Origin: Thermodesulfobacteriota bacterium
GTDB lineage: Bacteria > Desulfobacterota_D > UBA1144 > Nemesobacterales > UBA2774
NCBI GenBank assembly: GCA_039028315.1
Contig: JBCCIH010000035.1
Coordinates: 1-13,810, forward strand
Direction of reading: 5' to 3'
DNA: 13,810 nt
The notes below the pieces were generated by a model. That model did not search any database. It was not told the DNA's origin and worked only from the letters and a program-made list of their open reading frames with translations. Both the position numbers and the translations under genes were made by a program. Shown one piece after another: positions 1 to 4,081 of this stretch (the stretch's first letter is position 1; every line of letters starts with the position of its first letter).

Positions 1-141
1 GAGATGGTAATGCCGGGAGATAACATAAACATGGACGTAGAGTTAATAGCGCCGGTGGCAATGGAAGAGCAGCTACGTTTTGCTATCCGTGAAGGCGGCA
101 GAACAGTGGGCGCAGGCGTTGTTACTAAAATTACGGAGTAA
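1..141 (+). CDS. tuf: Elongation factor Tu, C-terminal end (5' truncated by window)
   Basis: The last 46 codons of EF-Tu are visible in frame 1 and end at TAA 139-141. EF-Tu is the GTPase that delivers aminoacyl-tRNA to the ribosomal A site. The visible part is the end of beta-barrel domain 3. It includes the family-typical MVMPGDN stretch near the start and the almost invariant RFAIREGGRTVGAGVV segment before the C-terminus, which lies in the part of EF-Tu that contacts the tRNA T-arm and the domain 1 interface. The G domain lies outside the window. rpmG follows after 7 bp and its Shine-Dalgarno GGAG (135-138) overlaps the end of tuf, so the two are very likely co-transcribed. Identification is firm; whether the genome has a second tuf copy cannot be seen. 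Confidence 0.97.
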   Translation, partial: EMVMPGDNINMDVELIAPVAMEEQLRFAIREGGRTVGAGVVTKITE

Positions 142-148
142 TTAAATA

Positions 149-307
149 ATGGGCGATAACACATTAATCGTAGCTCTAGAGTGTGAAGAATGTAAGAGAA
201 GAAACTACTCTACGACAAAGAATAGGCAGACTCACAAGGACAAAATAGAGCTTAAAAAGTATTGCAGATGGTGTAAAGGCCATAGACTGCATAAAGAAAC
301 GAAGTAA
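149..307 (+). CDS. rpmG: 50S ribosomal protein L33 (zinc-ribbon form)
   Basis: This is a 52-residue protein that matches L33 along its whole length. Two CxxC pairs (C12/C15 and C39/C42) make the four-cysteine zinc ribbon, so this is the zinc-binding form rather than the cysteine-free paralogue. The central NYSTTKNR and KIELKKYC segments and the terminal HKETK are standard for the family. L33 is a small 50S subunit protein near the E site. The ATG at 149 is supported by a GGAG 10 bp upstream, inside the end of tuf. The N-terminus (MGDNTLIVALEC) is a few residues longer than many L33 proteins. tRNA-Trp begins 13 bp after the stop, an order seen in many bacteria. Confidence 0.96.
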   Translation: MGDNTLIVALECEECKRRNYSTTKNRQTHKDKIELKKYCRWCKGHRLHKETK

Positions 308-320
308 ATATGAATTGATT

Positions 321-394
321 AGGGCAGTAGCTCAATTAGGCAGAGCACTGGTCTCCAAAACCAGGGGTTGGGGGTTCGATTCCCTCCTGCCCTG
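321..394 (+). tRNA. trnW: tRNA-Trp (anticodon CCA)
   Basis: A complete 74-nt cloverleaf can be drawn by hand. The acceptor stem AGGGCAG pairs with CTGCCCT over 7 bp and is followed by discriminator G394. The D-stem is GCTC/GAGC, the anticodon stem is CTGGT/ACCAG with loop CTCCAAA, the variable loop has 5 nt, and the T-stem GGGGG/CCCTC (one G-U) closes a TTCGATT loop. The anticodon is CCA at 355-357, which reads UGG, and the discriminator G fits tRNA-Trp. The 3' CCA is not encoded, so it must be added by nucleotidyltransferase. Its place between rpmG and secE is common in bacteria and suggests that it is cut from a longer transcript. Confidence 0.97.
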
Positions 395-495
395 TAAAAA
401 AGTATTTGGATTGAATTTAGCTTTTGCAGGATTAAATTGTTTTAGTATGGTTAGATTGCTAGTGCAATAAAAATAATAATTATGGACTAAGATAA
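395..495 (+). promoter_or_regulatory. tRNA-secE spacer with a weak candidate promoter
   Basis: This 101-bp AT-rich non-coding stretch is the longest gap upstream of secE-nusG. I see no hairpin followed by a T-run, so there is no clear terminator after the tRNA. A possible sigma70-type promoter is TTGCAG (424-429) with TATGGT (446-451) at 16 bp spacing. An alternative pair is TTGAAT (411-416) with TAAATT (433-438). Both match the consensus only partly and such matches arise by chance in AT-rich DNA. No strong ribosome-binding site precedes secE. The genes downstream could equally be read from a tuf or upstream promoter. Confidence 0.25.
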
Positions 496-699
496 ATGAG
501 TAAGATAAGCGAACTTAGCTCGGAAACAGTACAATTTGCTAAAGACATTGAGAATGAAGCAAAACGTATTACTTGGCCGTCACGACAGGAGGCCATAAAG
601 TCAACAATTGCTGTTATTGCTATCTCAGGATTGTTTGCAGCGTTTTTGGCAGGCGTGGACTATGTGTTCTCAATAATAGTAAGATACATATTGGGTTAA
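496..699 (+). CDS. secE: Preprotein translocase subunit SecE
   Basis: This 67-residue protein is the small, essential SecE subunit that clamps the two halves of SecY in the inner membrane. It is the short, single-span form found in most bacteria rather than the three-span form of E. coli. An amphipathic N-terminal part ends in the conserved ITWPSRQE segment (residues 25-32), and one hydrophobic span covers about residues 35-62. The ATG at 496 gives the normal family length; an ATG at 482 is followed almost at once by a stop. No clear Shine-Dalgarno is visible, which is unusual next to the strong sites of its neighbours. nusG begins 25 bp downstream, the standard order. Confidence 0.95.
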   Translation: MSKISELSSETVQFAKDIENEAKRITWPSRQEAIKSTIAVIAISGLFAAFLAGVDYVFSIIVRYILG

Positions 700-724
700 G
701 GGTTATACGAGAAACGGGGTTTTA

Positions 725-1282
725 ATGAATATTAGGTGGTATGTTGTACATACAAATACGGGCTTTGAAGATAGAGTTAAGTCTTACATTGAAGACAGAG
801 CAGTAGTTGAGGGTTTTCAAGACGAGGTTGCTGAAGTTCTTGTACCTACTGAAACTATTGTAGAGCCGGTAAAAGGCGGGAAGAAAAAAACTTCTGTTAG
901 AAAGTTTTTTCCTGGCTATATATTGGTGAGAATGGAGCTTAACGATAGAAGCTGGCACTTTATTAGAAATATTCCTAAAGTGATTGGCTTTGTTGGAGGA
1001 AAAATTAAGGACGGCGTCATAGATCCAGACACTGTACCTGATGTGAATGAAGAAGAAGTACTCAGGATAAAAAGACAAATTGAAGAGGGTACACTTAAGC
1101 CTAAACCTAAGATTTCTTTTGATAAAGGAGAGACAGTGAAGGTTATTGAAGGGCCTTTTGCTAATTTCTCAGGAGTTATAGAAGAAGTTAAGCCGGATAA
1201 AGCTAAGGTGCAGGTTCTTGTTACTATTTTTGGAAGAACCACTCCAATAGAATTAGATTTTAATCAAGTGGAGAAAATTTAA
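725..1282 (+). CDS. nusG: Transcription termination/antitermination factor NusG
   Basis: This 185-residue protein has the two-domain NusG layout. The N-terminal NGN domain starts with WYVVHT (residues 5-10) and contains FPGYILVRM (62-70); it binds the beta' clamp helices and beta gate loop and suppresses pausing. A linker of about residues 105-130 leads to the KOW domain, with GPFANFSGVI at 143-152, which in studied bacteria contacts either Rho or ribosomal protein S10. The length is normal and no extra domain is inserted. The ATG at 725 has GGGG at 716-719 as a likely ribosome-binding site. The stop codon is one base from the rplK start, so translation of NusG and L11 is probably coupled. 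Confidence 0.97.
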   Translation: MNIRWYVVHTNTGFEDRVKSYIEDRAVVEGFQDEVAEVLVPTETIVEPVKGGKKKTSVRKFFPGYILVRMELNDRSWHFIRNIPKVIGFVGGKIKDGVIDPDTVPDVNEEEVLRIKRQIEEGTLKPKPKISFDKGETVKVIEGPFANFSGVIEEVKPDKAKVQVLVTIFGRTTPIELDFNQVEKI

Positions 1283-1283
1283 A

Positions 1284-1700
1284 ATGAAGAAGATTGACGG
1301 ATATATAAAACTACTAGTTGATGCAGGAAAGGCGACACCTTCACCTCCAGTTGGACCAGCACTTGGTCAAAGGGGTGTTAACATTATGGAATTTTGCAAA
1401 GCCTTTAACGCAGAGACTGCCAAAAAGGAAGGGCTTTTACCAGTAACTGTTACTGTTTATGCTGACAGATCCTTTTCTTTTGAGGTAAAGACTCCTCCCG
1501 TATCCTATTTGCTTAAAAAAGCGGCAAAGGTTGGTAAGGGTTCAGGAGAGGCTCTTAAGGTAAAAGTTGGAAAAGTAACAAAAGCTCAAGTGGAGGAGAT
1601 AGCAAAGACTAAGCTCCCTGATCTCAATACCAATGATATTGAGGCTGCATCCAATATTGTAGCGGGTACAGCGAGAAGTATGGGGATCGATGTAGTTTAA
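1284..1700 (+). CDS. rplK: 50S ribosomal protein L11
   Basis: This 138-residue protein is L11, which binds the GTPase-associated centre of 23S rRNA at the base of the L10-L12 stalk and is needed for RelA activation and thiostrepton action in studied bacteria. The proline-rich N-terminal domain includes PPVGPALGQRGVNIMEFC (residues 21-38). The RNA-binding C-terminal domain ends with the conserved GTARSMGI (128-135). The start is 1 bp after the nusG stop, with GGAG at 1270-1273 inside nusG. So there is no separate leader before rplK; in E. coli, L1 represses this cistron by binding a leader site, and any such site here would have to lie within nusG. Confidence 0.97.
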   Translation: MKKIDGYIKLLVDAGKATPSPPVGPALGQRGVNIMEFCKAFNAETAKKEGLLPVTVTVYADRSFSFEVKTPPVSYLLKKAAKVGKGSGEALKVKVGKVTKAQVEEIAKTKLPDLNTNDIEAASNIVAGTARSMGIDVV

Positions 1701-1749
1701 TTCTCTAAGGCAATAATATGGATTTCATTAGATTTGAAGGAGAAAAGTA

Positions 1750-2475
1750 ATGGCAACAAGAGGGAAAAAATACGATGAGGTCAGCAAAGCAGTGGATCCA
1801 AAAGAGATCTACACTGTTGATGAGGCAATTAAACTAATTGAAGATACTAAGACTGCAAAGTTTGACGAGACCGTAGAGGTTTCAGTAAAACTGGGAATCG
1901 ATCCAAGACAGGCTAATCAACAAATACGAACAGGACTTGTACTTCCTCACGGCATAGGAAAAGACATAACAGTTTTAGTATTTGCCAAAGGGGAAAAAGA
2001 AAAAGAGGCACAGGATGCAGGAGCTGATTTTGTGGGTCTCGATGATATGATTGAAAAGATTTCAAAAGATAACTGGCTTGATTTTGATGTATCCATTGCA
2101 ACACCTGATGTTATGAGCAATGTTGCTAAGCTCGGTAAGGTTCTAGGGCCAAGAAGTCTTATGCCAAGCCCTAAAGTCGGAACAGTTACTTTTGATATTG
2201 AGCAGGCTGTAAAGGAAGCAAAAGCAGGAAGAATCGAAGTTAAAAATGACAAAGGCGGCGTTGTACATGCGCCTATAGGTAAGGTTTCTTTTGGATTTGA
2301 AAAGCTAAAGGACAATTTCTTAATATTTATGGACGCACTTACAAAAATGAAACCTTCATCATCAAAAGGAATTTTTATTAGAAAGATTACAGTTGCAAAC
2401 ACTATGGGGCCTGGTATCAAAGTGGATTCACATGATGTTCGCGATGTTCTAAAAGGGTTCCAAGCAGCAGCATAG
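1750..2475 (+). CDS. rplA: 50S ribosomal protein L1
   Basis: This 241-residue protein is L1, which forms the mobile stalk that helps release deacylated tRNA from the E site and represses its own operon in E. coli. Domain I is formed by both ends of the chain and domain II by about residues 68-160. The L1 signature is present at 133-142 as GPRSLMPSPK, where most homologues have GPRGLMPNPK. KGGVVHAPIGKVSF (168-181) and the C-terminal TMGPG (218-222) are standard. The ATG at 1750 follows a strong AAGGAGA (1737-1743). The 49-bp gap to rplK shows nothing else that I recognise. rplJ follows after 40 bp. Confidence 0.97.
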   Translation: MATRGKKYDEVSKAVDPKEIYTVDEAIKLIEDTKTAKFDETVEVSVKLGIDPRQANQQIRTGLVLPHGIGKDITVLVFAKGEKEKEAQDAGADFVGLDDMIEKISKDNWLDFDVSIATPDVMSNVAKLGKVLGPRSLMPSPKVGTVTFDIEQAVKEAKAGRIEVKNDKGGVVHAPIGKVSFGFEKLKDNFLIFMDALTKMKPSSSKGIFIRKITVANTMGPGIKVDSHDVRDVLKGFQAAA

Positions 2476-2515
2476 TTAAATCATAACAAGAGGCAATTTA
2501 AAGAAGGAGTGAGTT

Positions 2516-3358
2516 ATGTTAAGTAAAGCAGCAAAAAATGAAATAATCGATCAGTTTAGCGCAGTTTTTAAGGCTAACCCTTCAGTGATGCTCGTTGAGT
2601 ATAAAGGGCTTAGTGTAAAAGAAATTGAGGGTCTTAGGACGAATCTAAAAGACGCCGATACAAACTTAACAGTCGTTAAAAACACTCTGCTTAAGATTGC
2701 TGCTAAAGACACTGATATTGAAAAGTTAAATGACTTGCTCTCAGGGCCAACTGCGATTGCGGTTTGTGAGAGTGATCCAACTGCAGCAGCAAAGGTATTT
2801 GTAGATACGGCTAAAGATCTTCCTTCATTAGTAATAAAGGGCGGTGTGGTTGAAGGAACAGTTGTTAGTGCTAATGAGATAGAGGCACTTTCTAAGCTAC
2901 CTTCACGTCAGGAAATGATGGCGCAGCTACTTGGTGCGCTAACTAGCCCAATGTCTAATCTGCTGGGTACTCTTGGCCAGCTGCAAACACAGCTTCTATA
3001 TGCACTAGAGGCCGTGAAGGATAAAAAAGAACAGGGCGGTGAAGCGGCAGCACCTGCAGAAGAAAAGTCGGAGGCACCTAAAGAGGAAGCTAAGCAAGAA
3101 GAATCTAAAGCTGAGGCCAAAGAAGAAACTCCAAAAGAGGAAGCAAAAGAGGCTGAAGCCAAGGAAGATAAGGCTCCTGCAGACGATGCAAAAGAAGTAG
3201 AGGCCAAAGAAGAAGCGCCTTCAGAGGAAGCTAAAGAAGAAGCTCCAAAAGAAGAAGAAAAAGAAGAGCCTAAGGCTGAAGCAGAAGAAACGGCCCAGTC
3301 TGAAGAAGTTAAAGAAGAAAATTCAGAGGATTCTGAAGAAGAAAAAGAAGAAAGTTAA
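2516..3358 (+). CDS. rplJ: 50S ribosomal protein L10 with long acidic C-terminal tail
   Basis: L10 anchors L12 dimers to the 50S stalk. Residues 1 to about 173 are an ordinary L10: an rRNA-binding N-terminal domain (VEYKGLSVKEIEGLR, 27-41; VVKNTLLKIA, 53-62), the LSGPTAIAV strand (75-83), and the long helix ending at ALEAVKDKKEQ (163-173) that carries L12 dimers. The normal protein ends here, at about 165-180 residues. This one continues for 107 more residues (174-280). By my hand count the tail has 46 Glu/Asp and 17 Lys, giving a net charge near -29, with no aromatic residues. It is in frame, ends in TAA and has good coding character, so it does not look like a frameshift. The tail is probably disordered or a charged single helix; its role is unknown. 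The start has GAAGGAG just upstream. Confidence 0.96.
   Translation: MLSKAAKNEIIDQFSAVFKANPSVMLVEYKGLSVKEIEGLRTNLKDADTNLTVVKNTLLKIAAKDTDIEKLNDLLSGPTAIAVCESDPTAAAKVFVDTAKDLPSLVIKGGVVEGTVVSANEIEALSKLPSRQEMMAQLLGALTSPMSNLLGTLGQLQTQLLYALEAVKDKKEQGGEAAAPAEEKSEAPKEEAKQEESKAEAKEETPKEEAKEAEAKEDKAPADDAKEVEAKEEAPSEEAKEEAPKEEEKEEPKAEAEETAQSEEVKEENSEDSEEEKEES
3071..3265 (+). repeat. Degenerate 27-bp (nine-codon) repeats in the L10 tail
   Basis: Residues 186-250 of L10 can be cut into nine-residue units of the form E-x-P/S-K-x-E-A-K-E. Units begin at residues 186 (EAPKEEAKQ), 195 (EESKAEAKE), 204 (ETPKEEAKE), 224 (DAKEVEAKE), 233 (EAPSEEAKE) and 242 (EAPKEEEKE). An 11-residue break lies at 213-223. At DNA level the units are 27 bp, nearly all purine on the + strand, with synonymous differences between copies, so they are old or diverging rather than fresh duplications. 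Growth by repeat duplication is inferred from this pattern. Confidence 0.7.
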
Positions 3359-3396
3359 GATTTGTAAAAACTATAAAAACATATTTTCAATACATT

Positions 3397-3405
3397 TAAG
3401 GAGGT
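3397..3405 (+). promoter_or_regulatory. Unusually strong ribosome-binding site of rplL
   Basis: TAAGGAGGT, nine bases fully complementary to the canonical 16S rRNA 3' end, sits 9 bp before the rplL ATG. It is the best match in the window and fits the need to make several L12 copies per ribosome when the other ribosomal proteins are needed once. Confidence 0.85.
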
Positions 3406-3414
3406 ACAGGTTTA

Positions 3415-3807
3415 ATGCCTGAAACAACTAGAGAAGATGTCCTAACTTATCTTGAGAAAGCAAGCATGCTTGAAATCTCAGATCTAATTAAAGACATCGA
3501 AGAAAAATTTGACGTAAAGGCTGCAGCTCCAGTAGCAGTAGCAGCAGCACCAGGTGGAGCACCAGCAGCAGACGGCGCAGCTCCAGCGGCTGAGAAAGAT
3601 GATTTCAACGTAGTCTTAAAAGCTATTGGCGACAACAAGATACAGGTTATTAAGGCTGTTAGAGAAGTAACATCTCTAGGTCTTAAAGAAGCAAAAGAGC
3701 TTGTAGAAAGCGCCCCCAAGGCAGTAAAAGAAGGTGTTGATAAAGAAGAGGCCGAGAGCATCAAGAAGAAGCTCGAGGAATCTGGCGCAGAAATAGAAAT
3801 CAGCTAA
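3415..3807 (+). CDS. rplL: 50S ribosomal protein L7/L12
   Basis: This 130-residue protein is L12, the only multicopy ribosomal protein, which recruits and stimulates translation GTPases. The N-terminal dimerisation and L10-binding helices span about residues 1-34. An Ala/Pro/Gly-rich hinge spans about 35-60. The C-terminal domain (62-130) contains the factor-binding surface NKIQVIKAVREV (74-85) and LGLKEAKELVE (88-98). In the loop before this helix, Ser87 stands where many homologues have Gly. The length is slightly above the usual 120-128. The last codons and stop (3801-3807) form one arm of the long inverted repeat that encloses the following spacer. Confidence 0.97.
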   Translation: MPETTREDVLTYLEKASMLEISDLIKDIEEKFDVKAAAPVAVAAAPGGAPAADGAAPAAEKDDFNVVLKAIGDNKIQVIKAVREVTSLGLKEAKELVESAPKAVKEGVDKEEAESIKKKLEESGAEIEIS

Positions 3808-3984
3808 TTGTTCTTAAGTTTTAAAGCGTGTGGTTTTCTCTTATATGCTGATGATAACTTCAACATTTCTGAAAGCCCGGCCAATTATAGATGTATGGTT
3901 GATTTGCATTTGTGTGCCTTAAATGAGTGCGGATCTAAAAGATACATCTATAAAGAGCAAATCGCTCGTAAGAACAGTTAACTG
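3801..3984 (+). promoter_or_regulatory. Structured rplL-rpoB intergenic element closed by a 16-position stem
   Basis: Bases 3801-3816 and 3969-3984 are inverted repeats: 14 Watson-Crick pairs, one U-G (3808-3977) and one C-A mismatch (3804-3981). As RNA they would close a 152-nt loop beginning inside the last rplL codons. Inside lie the interlocked repeats at 3885-3963 and a G-U-rich hairpin 3825-3833/3841-3849. The right arm also contains a perfect palindrome, CAGTTAACTG (3975-3984). No protein-coding frame of note occupies this 263-bp spacer. In E. coli the equivalent spacer holds an attenuator and an RNase III processing hairpin that separate ribosomal-protein from polymerase expression; a similar job here is inference. 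I do not recognise the element as a known RNA family. A transposon-like origin is considered less likely because no target duplication flanks it and one end is in rplL. Confidence 0.55.
3885..3963 (+). promoter_or_regulatory. Interlocked inverted repeats (possible pseudoknot) in the rplL-rpoB spacer
   Basis: Two perfect inverted repeats alternate in order A-B-A'-B'. Repeat A is 12 bp: 3885-3896 pairs with 3942-3953. Repeat B is 7 bp: GATTTGC at 3901-3907 pairs with GCAAATC at 3957-3963, extendable by one U-G. The linkers are 4 nt (3897-3900), 34 nt (3908-3941) and 3 nt (3954-3956). Such alternation either makes a pseudoknot, with the B helix lying beside the A helix, or two competing hairpins. 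The short 3-nt linker across a 12-bp stem is tight for a classical H-type knot, but the 34-nt loop relaxes this. Pairing is read directly from the sequence; folding in the cell is inference. Confidence 0.45.
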
Positions 3985-4054
3985 GATATAGAATAGTTGC
4001 GCTGTTTTATTGTGAATTTGGTTTTGAAGATTGTCACGTGAGTTAATAAAAAAA

Positions 4055-4081
4055 ATGGGGGTAAGCCAAATTGAGCCTTGA
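4055..4081 (+). other. Eight-codon frame overlapping the rpoB start (doubtful)
   Basis: ATG 4055 opens a frame of eight codons that ends at TGA 4079-4081, overlapping the first 11 bases of rpoB in another frame. It has no visible ribosome-binding site of its own, and its first bases are part of the G-run that serves rpoB. It could couple or compete with rpoB initiation, but it is most likely chance. Confidence 0.15.
4057..4062 (+). promoter_or_regulatory. Ribosome-binding site that fixes the TTG start of rpoB
   Basis: GGGGGT lies 8 bp before TTG 4071. An in-frame TAA at 4062-4064 excludes any longer rpoB product, and the next in-frame start-type codon is about 30 residues downstream, inside conserved sequence. 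Thus TTG 4071 is the only reasonable start. Confidence 0.75.

Noticed and set aside
395..420. Intrinsic terminator after tRNA-Trp
   Set aside because: There is only a short A-run and no stem followed by T residues.
722..1078. Antisense frame of 118 codons opposite nusG, and similar antisense frames opposite rplA, rplJ, rplL, rpoB and rpoC
   Set aside because: They lie fully opposite strongly conserved genes, show no recognisable family, and are of the length expected from codon bias of the sense strand.
3035..3358. Frameshift or misassembly as the cause of the long L10 tail
   Set aside because: The tail keeps a consistent E/K/A composition to a normal stop, and rplL with a strong ribosome-binding site follows at normal spacing. 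A frameshift would not give such an ordered repeat.
3801..3984. Terminal inverted repeats of a small non-autonomous transposon (MITE)
   Set aside because: The left arm lies in the normal C-terminus of rplL and no matching target-site duplication flanks the arms (AAAT on the left, GATA on the right). The nested interlocked pairing fits an RNA better. Not excluded without finding other copies in the genome.
3978..3994. Promoter for rpoBC in the spacer (TAGAAT at 3989-3994 or TTGAAG at 4024-4029 with TAAAAA at 4047-4052)
   Set aside because: The boxes either lack a partner at 16-18 bp or match the consensus poorly; in AT-rich DNA they are not convincing.
4035..4040. CACGTG palindrome upstream of rpoB as an operator
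   Set aside because: A single six-base palindrome is too short to be informative and no second copy is placed to make an operator.
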